DNA of 64,000 bases, from assembly GCA_036651815.1 (NCBI GenBank), contig JAVVXB010000001.1, forward strand, positions 62,001 to 126,000, read 5' to 3'. The notes below the pieces were generated by a model that saw only the letters and a list, made by a program, of their open reading frames with translations, ran no database searches and was not told where the DNA came from. The position numbers and the translations under genes are program-made. Shown in pieces: positions 53,794 through 62,685 of the stretch. This DNA is from JAVVXB01 sp036651815 (lineage in GTDB: Bacteria > Bacillota > Clostridia > Christensenellales > CAG-138). Every line of letters begins with the position of its first letter. Position 1 is the first letter of the stretch.

Positions 53794-55419
53794 ATGGAAG
53801 AAATGGGAAAACGACGCGGCTGGTGCAATTTTTTTGCCCGTATGCGCTTTGACCGGCCAAATGCCGCATTTGAATTACTGGAGACGGAGCATGGACAACC
53901 CTCGTTCTGGGGCGGTTGGCAGGAAAACTGCGCCGGGGTGGATTCTGTACAGCAGACAGCGGATGACGCCATCAATAGGAGTTTAGCGAAAAATCGTCAG
54001 CGGTTATCGCGCGAGCTACGTGGGGAGATTAACTCCGATTTGATTTTGCGCCCGTTTGTGCTTGGTGGTGCTGTTCCTGCGCTTGCGGCATTTTTAAACG
54101 GCATGGCTGATGGAGAACAGATCAATGATTTTATTTTAAAACCGGGTATGCGCCGTGACTGTATGCAAAACGCTGGGGAGCAGTGGGCGGCTTTTGCACT
54201 TGAAAATGTTTTTGCTATGCAGGAAGCGGAGCTCTCCAGCAGTTGGGGGACAGCCAAAGAAGCCATTGAAGAAGGCAGGACGGTCGTTTTTATCGAGGGA
54301 GATATCAGCGCGGTACTGATGGATACCCGTGGTTTTGCGAGCCGCTCGGTGACCACGCCACAGAATGAGGTCGTGATCCTTGGGCCACATGAGGCGTTTA
54401 CGGAGAATATTCGAACGAACGTGACGCTGATCCGCCGCATTATCAAAACGGACGATCTGGTCTGCGAATTTCGGAAATCCGGTGGAAAAAACAACAATCG
54501 GATTGCAATTTTATATCGGGATGGCCTAGCAAATCCAAGCTTGATCAATGAAGTCAAGCGCAGGTTCGCAGCCGTTGATACGCTGATGGTGTTATCTATC
54601 GGCACGTTGGAGCAGTTGACGGAAGCGCATCCGTTTTCACCGCTGCCGCAGTCGCTGACTACGGAGCGGCCGGATCGAGTGGCATCGTATCTGATGCAGG
54701 GGCATGTGGCGGTACTGTGTGAGGGCAGTCCGTTCAGCAACGTAATGCCAGCGACGCTCTTTGCCATCATGAGCTCCGGCGAGGACGCCTATCTGCGTCA
54801 GCCAGTGGGGACGATCGTGCGGATCGTACGGTATGTGGGTGCATTTCTGTCCATCATCATGCCCGCTTACTTTCTTGCACTGGCGCTGCATCATCAGGGC
54901 ATGCTTTCCGGAGAGGTGCTGGCGACGGTGATTGCATCGCGCAATATGGTATTTTTACCACTGGGCGTAGAGATGCTCTTTCTGCTGTTTGTGTTCCAAC
55001 TTGTCCGACAAGCCGGCATCAGCGTACCGGGGGCAATGGGACAGAGCATTGGCATTATCGGTGGCCTGATTCTTGGACAGGCGGCAGTGAGCGCCAATAT
55101 TGTCAGTAAGGTGGTGCTGATAATCGTTGCGTTAGCTGGGCTAGGCAATTTCTGCATTCCCGATTACAACACGCAGTTGGCGGCGGCTTATTACCGCATC
55201 ACACTGGCCATGTTTGCATGGCTGGGCGGATTATTGGGACTTTCCTGTGCGCTGCTGATTACCATTGCGATGTTGTCCAGTCTCAAGTCGTATGGCGTGC
55301 CGTTTCTGACACCGGTTTCTCCAAAAACATACGCGAAGGGTCCGACGGTTTTACGTGGAAGGGTAGAGATGCATCTGCGACCCACGGATTATATCAATGG
55401 TAGGAGGAGAAAGCCATGA
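53794..55419 (+). CDS. Spore germination receptor A subunit (GerA family)
   Basis: Taken from ATG 53794 (541 residues); ATG 53803 and TTG 53776 are alternatives. A soluble N-terminal region (about 1-310; LRPFVLGGAVPALAAFLNGM, TVVFIEGDISAVLMDTRGF) is followed by membrane segments (about 320-520) with FSNVMPATLFAIMSSGEDAY. GerA A-subunits sit in the inner spore membrane and, with B and C, sense germinants and trigger cation release. First gene of a four-gene operon behind a SigG-like promoter. Confidence 0.94.
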   Translation: MEEMGKRRGWCNFFARMRFDRPNAAFELLETEHGQPSFWGGWQENCAGVDSVQQTADDAINRSLAKNRQRLSRELRGEINSDLILRPFVLGGAVPALAAFLNGMADGEQINDFILKPGMRRDCMQNAGEQWAAFALENVFAMQEAELSSSWGTAKEAIEEGRTVVFIEGDISAVLMDTRGFASRSVTTPQNEVVILGPHEAFTENIRTNVTLIRRIIKTDDLVCEFRKSGGKNNNRIAILYRDGLANPSLINEVKRRFAAVDTLMVLSIGTLEQLTEAHPFSPLPQSLTTERPDRVASYLMQGHVAVLCEGSPFSNVMPATLFAIMSSGEDAYLRQPVGTIVRIVRYVGAFLSIIMPAYFLALALHHQGMLSGEVLATVIASRNMVFLPLGVEMLFLLFVFQLVRQAGISVPGAMGQSIGIIGGLILGQAAVSANIVSKVVLIIVALAGLGNFCIPDYNTQLAAAYYRITLAMFAWLGGLLGLSCALLITIAMLSSLKSYGVPFLTPVSPKTYAKGPTVLRGRVEMHLRPTDYINGRRRKP

Positions 55420-56510
55420 ACCTGCGGGAAGGAAGAATCGGACGGCAGGAAACCGCAGCGGTGGCATTGATTGCCTGTACAATCTGCGGCATATTTTCAA
55501 TGAATACCGAAAACTTTTACAGACAGGGGAATTCTTCGTATATTTCCAGCGCACTATCGGCAGGATTATCGCTGCTGGCTTTTTTCCTGATTGCAGAAGC
55601 GATGCGGAGGAAGCACTGCCGGAATCTAGCGGCATTGTACCGCATGGCATATGGACGCATACTGGCGATTCCGCTGTCGTTTGTGACGTTGCTGATGCTG
55701 ATCTATTCTGCGATTATGCCGCTTGATCGTCTGCTGATTATTCTGTGCCGCTATGTGTTTATTGAAACAACAGCGCAGCAAGTGATGCTGTATATGACAG
55801 CATGCGTGGTGTTATTGGCATGGATGGGACTGGAGATTATTGCTCGCACAGCTAAAATATTGGTTGGGGTGATTGTCCTTGCTTTTTTCGTCGCATTTTT
55901 GATTGCCATTCCTGCCTATGAGGTCTATCGATTATATCCGCTGCTTGGCAATGGACTTGGATCTACATTTTTGCTGGGGCTAACGGGTATCGCGCGTTTT
56001 TTCCCGGGGGTGCTGGCCTTGCTCATCTGCGGCGTTGGCGTGCAGGGACTGAACAGTGCTGCAACGGGCGCAAACGCGGGCATATTGGGTGGAGGATTAC
56101 TTACGGTTGGTTCGCAACTTTGCCTTGGGATGACGTATCCGGCTAGCTTGCTGGCAACCATGCATGCACCAATGTACCGACTCACCATGTCTGTGAAAAC
56201 GGGAAGCTCATATTTGCGTACAGACAAGCTGCTATTATTTTTCTGGATGATGGCTGGTCTGCTGGTGGGTGGATTCTATGCATACACGGGGGCGCTACTA
56301 TACGCGGGCACTGCATACATGCGGGATATCCGTCCGGCGGCGGCGGCGGTTGGTCTGTCCATCGGTGCACTGACATTGATTGGATACTTGCAGTTTGCAT
56401 GGTTTGAAAGCATCATGTTGTTTTTGCACGTCTACGCTTGGGCATTGCTGCTGCTACCGCCGATGATGGCAGCGATGATTGTAAGCATAAAGCCGGAGCA
56501 TGCGGAATGA
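55416..56510 (+). CDS. Spore germination receptor B subunit (GerAB/APC family)
   Basis: A 364-residue integral membrane protein with about ten helices; the start REGRIGRQETAAVALIACTI matches GerAB proteins of the amino acid-polyamine transporter superfamily. The B subunit is the germinant-binding component. It is coupled to the A gene through ATGA and to the C gene likewise, so stoichiometric translation is likely. Specific germinant cannot be predicted. Confidence 0.94.
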   Translation: MNLREGRIGRQETAAVALIACTICGIFSMNTENFYRQGNSSYISSALSAGLSLLAFFLIAEAMRRKHCRNLAALYRMAYGRILAIPLSFVTLLMLIYSAIMPLDRLLIILCRYVFIETTAQQVMLYMTACVVLLAWMGLEIIARTAKILVGVIVLAFFVAFLIAIPAYEVYRLYPLLGNGLGSTFLLGLTGIARFFPGVLALLICGVGVQGLNSAATGANAGILGGGLLTVGSQLCLGMTYPASLLATMHAPMYRLTMSVKTGSSYLRTDKLLLFFWMMAGLLVGGFYAYTGALLYAGTAYMRDIRPAAAAVGLSIGALTLIGYLQFAWFESIMLFLHVYAWALLLLPPMMAAMIVSIKPEHAE

Positions 56511-57703
56511 AGAAAATACTATCATTCATCGTCGCTTGCGCCATTGCAATACCTTCTGTTGGGTGTCTGGAAGCGCATAGCCTGGATCAATATGGGTATG
56601 TGATGGGCATTGGATTTGATAAAGGCGAGGTATTGCCGTATCGAATTACCTTGATGCTGCAAAATATGCAAATGGGATCGGATGAACAAAAAAACGGCGG
56701 GTTCACGCTTATTGACGCAGAATGCAGAAATTTGTTTGAGGCAATTGAAACACTTTCCGGCAGTTTACCGTTTCAATTGGATTTTGCGCGCACAGCGTTA
56801 CTTGTCATAGAGTCCTCTCTCTTGCAGGAAGAAGGCGGCCTGGAACGACTATTGGACCTGTCGCTGCATCACTTGCTGATCCGGTATAATGCAAATGTGT
56901 TTGTATCGCTTTCCTCGGCATACGATGCAATGGGAGGGCTGCAAAACGAATTGGACCCGAATTTATCAAAGATGCAGCAAAATTTCGTGGCATACTCGGA
57001 GAGTACAGGACTGATTCCAGTGACCAATTTAATGATGCTCAGCGAGGAAATGACAGAGAAAACGCATGATCCGATGTTACCGGTGTGCGGCATAACACAT
57101 GAGGAACAAAAGGTGACGCAAGGAAGGGATAGCGTCGGGGAAACGCCCTATGCGTATATCGGCGGTAGCTTGCTGATCAAAAGCGGTATGAAGACAGAGC
57201 TTGCCGGCGCGGCACTGCTTTCCAACGGGCGGATGGTTGGCGTGTTGGGTGGACAGAATACACAACTATTGTTGATGGGAAATGGCACGTTTCAATCCGG
57301 CCGTATGCAACTGCTGGACCGGAAAGGAAACACAGTCAGCGTATATTTTGAGAAGGACGGAGAAATGAAGGTTCATCTAACGCTATGGCCGATGCCAAGA
57401 GCGATTGTGACGATTCCGCTGACGGCAAACATTGAGTTACCGGATCGGTCGATCGAGGAGAGCAAGGAGCGTACGCAGGAAATGATTGCAGAACAGCTCG
57501 CGCAAGGAACACAAAAGGTCTTTGCATGCTGCCAAAAGCATGGGGCGGATACCTTTGGCTTTGGCAAATATGCAGTGAAACAGTTTTCGCGCACGGTTGA
57601 TTGGGACCGCTATGATTGGAAAAAGGCGTATCAAGAATTGAATGCAACCTTCATCTACACGGTGCGGCTGGTGCAAAATCCAGAGAAATCCGCGTTGGAA
57701 TAG
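56507..57703 (+). CDS. Spore germination receptor C lipoprotein (GerAC family)
   Basis: The 398-residue protein begins with a lipoprotein signal (lipobox SVGC, cysteine about residue 19) and the family's YVMGIGFDKGE near residue 35. The rest is the Ger(x)C three-domain extracytoplasmic body. Start at ATG 56507, overlapping the B gene stop. It is anchored to the outer face of the inner spore membrane through diacylglycerol on the cysteine. Confidence 0.94.
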   Translation: MKKILSFIVACAIAIPSVGCLEAHSLDQYGYVMGIGFDKGEVLPYRITLMLQNMQMGSDEQKNGGFTLIDAECRNLFEAIETLSGSLPFQLDFARTALLVIESSLLQEEGGLERLLDLSLHHLLIRYNANVFVSLSSAYDAMGGLQNELDPNLSKMQQNFVAYSESTGLIPVTNLMMLSEEMTEKTHDPMLPVCGITHEEQKVTQGRDSVGETPYAYIGGSLLIKSGMKTELAGAALLSNGRMVGVLGGQNTQLLLMGNGTFQSGRMQLLDRKGNTVSVYFEKDGEMKVHLTLWPMPRAIVTIPLTANIELPDRSIEESKERTQEMIAEQLAQGTQKVFACCQKHGADTFGFGKYAVKQFSRTVDWDRYDWKKAYQELNATFIYTVRLVQNPEKSALE

Positions 57704-57714
57704 GAGACGCGATC

Positions 57715-57873
57715 TTGCTGCTATACTGTATCGCTTCATTGGTTTCTGCGGGCTATTTGGGCTGTTATGCGGTACACTGCTTTCAGCAGGGCAGACCGCT
57801 TGCGGGCGTGAGCGTTTTGCTGCTCACAACACTGCCCTTGTTTTGTGCTGTAGTCTTGATTTTCAATTCTTAA
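57715..57873 (+). CDS. Small two-helix membrane protein, possible germinant receptor D subunit
   Basis: A TTG at 57715, behind TAGGAGACG (57701-57709), opens a 52-codon gene; a longer frame from 57616 exists but overlaps gerC without a ribosome site. The peptide has two membrane segments (about 2-18 and 32-50) split by a short polar loop (HCFQQGRPLAG). Some Bacillus ger operons carry small two-helix D proteins that modulate receptor output; the size, topology and place fit. Homology could not be tested. Confidence 0.6.
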   Translation: MLLYCIASLVSAGYLGCYAVHCFQQGRPLAGVSVLLLTTLPLFCAVVLIFNS

Positions 57874-57916
57874 TTTGAGTTTACAGAAAACCTACTGGCA
57901 ATTTCGCTTTAAAAAG

Positions 57917-57925
57917 TGATATAAT
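57917..57925 (+). promoter_or_regulatory. Extended -10 promoter of the DUF5685 gene
   Basis: TGA-TATAAT with the hexamer at 57920-57925; the ATG follows 6 bp later at 57932, with no Shine-Dalgarno and no clear -35. Confidence 0.6.
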
Positions 57926-57931
57926 CAAAAT

Positions 57932-58762
57932 ATGTTTGGCTACATTCGTCCAATGGAATGTGAATTGCGTGTGCGTGAACAACAGGAATACCGCGCGCAT
58001 TATTGCGGCTTGTGCAAAAATATCGGCCGGCGGTACGGATTGGTCGCCCGGCTTGCGCTCAACTATGATTGCACGTTTCTGTGTGCTTTTTTAGCGGCGA
58101 CCGAGGGAAAGGTCTGCTATGAAAAGCACCGCTGTCTTTGTCATCTTGGACGTGGCAAGCAACCGATGGCCTGCGCATCAAAATCACTGGATTATGCTGC
58201 TGATGTCAACGTGATGCTTGCATGGTACGCAGCCTGTGACAACTGGCAGGATGAAAAACGGCTGTCCGCGCTTTTTCTGCGCATGCTGCTGGCGCGTGCC
58301 TATCAAAAGGCGGCTGCACGGAGGCCGGAGCTCTGCATAGAAGTGGAAAAAAACCTTGCGCAGCTACACCGGATTGAACGGGCAAATGTTTCTTGTACGG
58401 ACGAACCATCCGATACGTTCGGTGCGCTCATGCGCGCTGTCGTGATGCACGCACCAACGTTGCCGGAAGCGGAAGAGGCGGCCTGCGGGTGGATGTTCTA
58501 CAATCTTGGCCGTTGGGTATATCTGGCTGATGCCTGGGATGACCGTGAGAAGGATCGAAAGCGCGGTGACTACAACCCGTTTTTAACGACGAATATGGAT
58601 GCGGACGCAGCGGCGTTTCTGCTGTATGTTTCACTAACGGAAGCAGAAAAGGGATTTGATCTTGTTGATCTACCGGGCGCACATGGGCTGGTAGACAATA
58701 TCATGCATTTGGGCTGCCGGATGCGCACGCAGCAGCTATTGAATAAGGAGAACGCAGAATGA
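57932..58762 (+). CDS. DUF5685 family protein
   Basis: A 276-residue protein beginning MFGYIRPMECELRVREQQEYR, the family hallmark in its first part, then cysteines in HYCGLCKNIG and HRCLCHLG. A helical core (about 70-200) contains the acidic pair in YLADAWDDREKD near residue 205, reminiscent of helical metal or isoprenoid-binding folds. Function unknown. The start codon follows the -10 box by 6 bp, so the mRNA is probably leaderless. It is coupled to the J-domain gene through ATGA. Confidence 0.88.
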   Translation: MFGYIRPMECELRVREQQEYRAHYCGLCKNIGRRYGLVARLALNYDCTFLCAFLAATEGKVCYEKHRCLCHLGRGKQPMACASKSLDYAADVNVMLAWYAACDNWQDEKRLSALFLRMLLARAYQKAAARRPELCIEVEKNLAQLHRIERANVSCTDEPSDTFGALMRAVVMHAPTLPEAEEAACGWMFYNLGRWVYLADAWDDREKDRKRGDYNPFLTTNMDADAAAFLLYVSLTEAEKGFDLVDLPGAHGLVDNIMHLGCRMRTQQLLNKENAE

Positions 58763-59403
58763 ATCCGTATAAAATATTGGGCGTGAGTGAAAACGCAACG
58801 CAGGAGGAAATCCGTGCGGCGTATCTGGAGCTTGTCAAAAAATATCACCCCGACAAGTATACGGACAATCCCCTCAAGGAATTGGCGGGGGAAAAGCTCA
58901 AGGAAATCAATCAGGCATATGAGATGCTGACAAAAAAACCAAGCAGCTCGTCAACTTCGGGCAGCTATGGTTCCGGTGGCTCCTATGGCGGCTATTCTAA
59001 CGCCGGTTCCGGATACAGCCGCACGGAGGGTTCGCCTTACAGCGGACCAAACGCAACGGAATTCAACCGTGCGCGGGCGTTCATTAACCAAAATAATCTG
59101 AATGCAGCCCGCAGCATCCTTGACCGCGTTTCGGCCCACAATGCAGAATGGTACTATCTGTATGGAATCATCTATCTGCGACAGGGCTGGTATGAAAAGG
59201 CGCGCGAGTGCATTGAAAAAGCCTATCGAACTGACCCGGATAACAATGAGTACCGCAATGCGTACACCTCGCTAAACAATGCCGGACGCACCTACCAAGC
59301 CAATAACTATGGCGGTGGAAACGGCATGGGGAATACGGTTTGCTGTAGCATGTGCCCAGCGCTGATGTGTCTGGATTGCTGCACGGGCGGTTGCTTCTGC
59401 TAA
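58759..59403 (+). CDS. J-domain protein with Gly/Ser linker, TPR-like region and cysteine-rich tail
   Basis: The J domain is at residues 1-60 (YKILGVSENATQEEIRAAYLE; HPDK motif intact). A glycine/serine/tyrosine-rich linker (about 68-100), a helical repeat region like a TPR pair (about 105-175; NAARSILDRVSAHNAEWYYL) and a tail with eight cysteines in the last 22 residues follow. It lacks the DnaJ zinc-finger and substrate domains, so it is a specialised co-chaperone for DnaK. Co-transcribed with DUF5685, a pairing often seen in Clostridia. Confidence 0.85.
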   Translation: MNPYKILGVSENATQEEIRAAYLELVKKYHPDKYTDNPLKELAGEKLKEINQAYEMLTKKPSSSSTSGSYGSGGSYGGYSNAGSGYSRTEGSPYSGPNATEFNRARAFINQNNLNAARSILDRVSAHNAEWYYLYGIIYLRQGWYEKARECIEKAYRTDPDNNEYRNAYTSLNNAGRTYQANNYGGGNGMGNTVCCSMCPALMCLDCCTGGCFC

Positions 59404-59495
59404 GCGCTGCTCTGCTTAAAAAGCAACGATATGGATACGTATCGTGGCTCGCTAATTTTGCAAAGATTACACCAAGATATTGATTTTATCAAAGG

Positions 59496-59535
59496 ACGAT
59501 ACTTTTCTTTTGCAGAAAAAGAAAAGTATCGTTTG
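59496..59535. terminator. Long perfect hairpin upstream of the PBP gene
   Basis: A 16-bp stem, ACGATACTTTTCTTTT (59496-59511) with its complement (59517-59532), closes a 5-nt loop. The downstream end is TTGTTT. It probably terminates the J-domain transcript, and may act in both directions. Confidence 0.72.
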
Positions 59536-59561
59536 TTTCATCTGTAGGCACACTATTCCCT

Positions 59562-61889
59562 ATGCGAAGTACCATTTTGCCATATGCGGCGCAATACCGC
59601 AAATATCGGCGCAGACAGCGCGGACGCATTGCGTTTGCGTTGCTGCTGTTGTTTGGAGCGGGGCTTGCGTTTGCCGCTTCCGCAGTGTTTGAGATGGATG
59701 CGTGGAGCAAGCTGGACATTTCGCGCATTACGCAAGTGCCGCAGACGCTGATTCTCTATGACCAGTATGACGAAGAAATCACGACGCTGCACGGTGCACA
59801 GGATCGAATCTGGATTCCGCTTTCCCAAATTCCCAAACAAACGCGCGATGCGTTTATCTCTGCTGAAGACGCGCGCTTTTATGATCATTTTGGTGTGGAC
59901 ATTGTGCGTATCCTTGGCGCGGCATGGGCAGATTTGAAAGCGGGATCGTATGTGCAGGGCGCATCAACCATCAGCCAACAATTGATCAAACTGAGCCATC
60001 TAACCAGCGATAAACAGATAAAGCGCAAGCTGGAGGAGGCCGTGCTGGCTTATCAGATGGAGCGGGTGTGCAGCAAGGAGGAAATCCTTGAAATGTATCT
60101 CAATTACGTCTACTTTGGCGGTGGTTATTATGGTGTTGAGGCGGCGGCACGGGGATACTTTGGTATCCCAGCAAGCGACCTTTCCGTTGCACAGAGTGCG
60201 CAGCTGGCAGGTATCCTAAAATCGCCGAGCCGGTTCGCGCCGCATTTGCAGCCCGTGGCCAGTCAGGGAAGACGGGATGTTGTGCTGTCGCTTATGGAGG
60301 AATACGGTTTTCTTTCTCCAAAGGAATGCGCTGCGGCCAAGGCCGAAGAAGTGAAACTTGTGCATGGCACGCAGCCTGAACGTCGTGGCTATTATGTAGA
60401 TTTGGCGCTCGGTGAGGCGTGCAAGCAGCTGAATATCAGCATGGACACACTGCTGACGGGTGGGTATCGTATTGAAACGATGATGGAACCCGATATTCAG
60501 ATGAATTGCGAACAACTGTTTGCAGACAACGCCTGCTTTCCACAGGTTGATGGCGAATCGCCGGAAGCGGCCATTGTTATTGTGGATGTGAAAAGCGGCG
60601 GAGTGGCAGCCTTACTTGGCGGACGGGAAAACAATGTGGCACTGGCGTATAACCGCGCTACGCGCATCCGTAGACAGCCGGGATCGGTGATTAAGCCGAT
60701 TCTCGTGTATGCGCCCGCGTTGGAGACCGGGTACACCGCGGCTACCATGCTGCTCGACGAGCAAATTGATTTTGACGGTTATCGACCCAGCAGCCCGAGT
60801 GATACGTTTGCGGGATGGGTCACCATGCGGGAGGCGGTGACTCGTTCCCTTAATGTGCCGGCAGTCTCCGTCATGGCGCAGATTGGCGTTCCTGCCGGGA
60901 AAGCGTTTGCCGAGAAGCTGGGGATTGTGTTTGATGAACGGGATAAAAGCCTTGCGCTTGCGTTGGGCGGTTTTACCTATGGCGTTTCGCCTATGCAGAT
61001 TGCGGGTGCGTATGCGATGTTTGCAAATGGTGGACAGTACAATATTCCATCGGTGATTGAACGCATTTTGGATAGCCACGGGAACGTTCTTTATACGTAC
61101 CAGCCGGAGCAGAAGCAGGTAATGAAAGAGGCCAATGCCTATGTACTCACAAGTATGCTGGAAAGTGCTGTACAGGCGGGCACTGGGAAAAGGCTTGGCG
61201 AAAGCGGAATCCCCATCGCTGGGAAAACTGGCACGACCGGCGACATCACCGGCAATCGCGATATCTGGATGGCTGCTTATAATCCCGACTATGCAGCGGC
61301 TGTATGGATGGGCTTTGACGATGCAAAGAATGGAAAGGCATTGCCGGAGAGCGCAACGGGCGGCACATATCCTGCATTGTTACTCAAAACGGTATATGCG
61401 AAAATTTACGCGGGTAAAACTGCGCCGGATTTCACGATGCCATCCGGTGTGCGAGAATATCGAATTGACAGTCATACCCTTGACAGCGAACATGTGGCCG
61501 TGTTGGCCAATGCACTGACGCCAGAGGGAGAGTTTTATTCGGAAGTGTTTGTGATTGGAACCGAACCGGCCGAGCTGACAAGCTATTGGCAAATTCCGTC
61601 TCCGCCTGCGCGGATTACGGGGACGTATGGAGATAAAACTGCGCTGATCTATTTTGAGACGCCGAATCGGTATATTTTATACCGATTGTACCGGGAGAAT
61701 GCAGAGGGGAAATCCGTGATGGTGGGCGAGTTTTCAGGCGAAAATGGGAGTGTTGCGTTTGAAGACAATACCATTAAACAAAATGGTACCTATCAATACT
61801 ATGTGATTCCGGTGCATCCGCGACTGACCATACAGGGGGAGTCGGTGACTGGACAGGCTTCCATGCGGGTCACAGTGAAAATACAATAA
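59562..61889 (+). CDS. Class A penicillin-binding protein (PBP1a-like)
   Basis: A 775-residue bifunctional enzyme. The membrane anchor is at about 23-44. The GT51 domain has EDARFYDHFGVD with catalytic Glu, GASTISQQLIK and KRKLEEAVLAYQMER. The transpeptidase domain has SVIK (RQPGSVIKP, about residue 372), SLN and KTGTTGD. A C-terminal fibronectin type III-like domain (about 680-775) follows. It polymerises and cross-links peptidoglycan. No Shine-Dalgarno is seen before the ATG, and no clear promoter either. Confidence 0.94.
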   Translation: MRSTILPYAAQYRKYRRRQRGRIAFALLLLFGAGLAFAASAVFEMDAWSKLDISRITQVPQTLILYDQYDEEITTLHGAQDRIWIPLSQIPKQTRDAFISAEDARFYDHFGVDIVRILGAAWADLKAGSYVQGASTISQQLIKLSHLTSDKQIKRKLEEAVLAYQMERVCSKEEILEMYLNYVYFGGGYYGVEAAARGYFGIPASDLSVAQSAQLAGILKSPSRFAPHLQPVASQGRRDVVLSLMEEYGFLSPKECAAAKAEEVKLVHGTQPERRGYYVDLALGEACKQLNISMDTLLTGGYRIETMMEPDIQMNCEQLFADNACFPQVDGESPEAAIVIVDVKSGGVAALLGGRENNVALAYNRATRIRRQPGSVIKPILVYAPALETGYTAATMLLDEQIDFDGYRPSSPSDTFAGWVTMREAVTRSLNVPAVSVMAQIGVPAGKAFAEKLGIVFDERDKSLALALGGFTYGVSPMQIAGAYAMFANGGQYNIPSVIERILDSHGNVLYTYQPEQKQVMKEANAYVLTSMLESAVQAGTGKRLGESGIPIAGKTGTTGDITGNRDIWMAAYNPDYAAAVWMGFDDAKNGKALPESATGGTYPALLLKTVYAKIYAGKTAPDFTMPSGVREYRIDSHTLDSEHVAVLANALTPEGEFYSEVFVIGTEPAELTSYWQIPSPPARITGTYGDKTALIYFETPNRYILYRLYRENAEGKSVMVGEFSGENGSVAFEDNTIKQNGTYQYYVIPVHPRLTIQGESVTGQASMRVTVKIQ

Positions 61890-61957
61890 TCCATTTCGCT
61901 TACCGCAAAGCCGGATGAAAATTACCAGCAACATGGCGAAAATCAGAGAAATGCTGG

Positions 61958-61987
61958 TTGACGAGCCCTCATTGGATTGGATATAAT
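61958..61987 (+). promoter_or_regulatory. SigA-type promoter of the GntR gene
   Basis: TTGACG at 61958-61963, 18-bp spacer, TATAAT at 61982-61987, 32 bp before the ATG. Confidence 0.78.
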
Positions 61988-62019
61988 ATATAACAGGATA
62001 ATACATTGAGGGGCTTGAA

Positions 62020-62685
62020 ATGAACTATAAAGAAATTGCTGACAAGATGGGTCCGCGCATCGGCGCAACGCAGGAATGGGTGTTCCAGGTACTGCGCAAT
62101 GGGATTGTGAGTGGTTCTTTGTCCGGCGGAACCCAGTTGAAACAGGACGAGATTTCCGCCGCGCTGAATGTCAGCCATATCCCGGTACGCGAGGCCCTAC
62201 GCAGATTGGAGGCACAGGGACTTGTAACCATCCATCCAAACCGTGGCGCCTCCGTGACGCAACTATCCCGCGAGAGTCTCATTGACATGATGGAGGTGCG
62301 CGCAACGCTGTCAGTCATGCTGCTGAAAAACGGGGCTCCGTTATTCACGCAGGAGGATTACTGTGTATTGGAGCATATCATTGAGGAACAGAAAATGACG
62401 GAAGATCTGTTTGCCAGCGAAAATCTCAATTATCAGTTTCATGGCAGACTCTCCTCCCATGCGGACAATTCTTTTGCCAATCTGTTGATGGAATTGGTTC
62501 ATGCCAACATTGACCGCTATGTACGCGCGGGTTTCTACCAAACGCCGGAAACGCGTGGCATTTCGATTGGCCAGCATGAACAGATTGTTGCCGCTTGCCG
62601 CAAGGGTGATTATGAAAAGGCTTGCGATTTGCTGCGGGATCATATTCTATTTGCACGCGAGCTGATTCCTGCCAATATTAAATAG
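62020..62685 (+). CDS. GntR family regulator, FadR/FCD subgroup
   Basis: A 221-residue protein: winged helix-turn-helix at about 20-85 (LKQDEISAALNVSHIPVREALRRLEAQGLV in overlapping parts) and an all-helical FCD ligand domain (about 95-215) with histidines in FHGRLSSHAD, QHEQIVAA and LRDHI, which bind metal in this family. TTGAGGGG supplies the ribosome-binding site. No adjacent metabolic operon reveals its ligand; the region downstream is decayed. Confidence 0.9.
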   Translation: MNYKEIADKMGPRIGATQEWVFQVLRNGIVSGSLSGGTQLKQDEISAALNVSHIPVREALRRLEAQGLVTIHPNRGASVTQLSRESLIDMMEVRATLSVMLLKNGAPLFTQEDYCVLEHIIEEQKMTEDLFASENLNYQFHGRLSSHADNSFANLLMELVHANIDRYVRAGFYQTPETRGISIGQHEQIVAACRKGDYEKACDLLRDHILFARELIPANIK

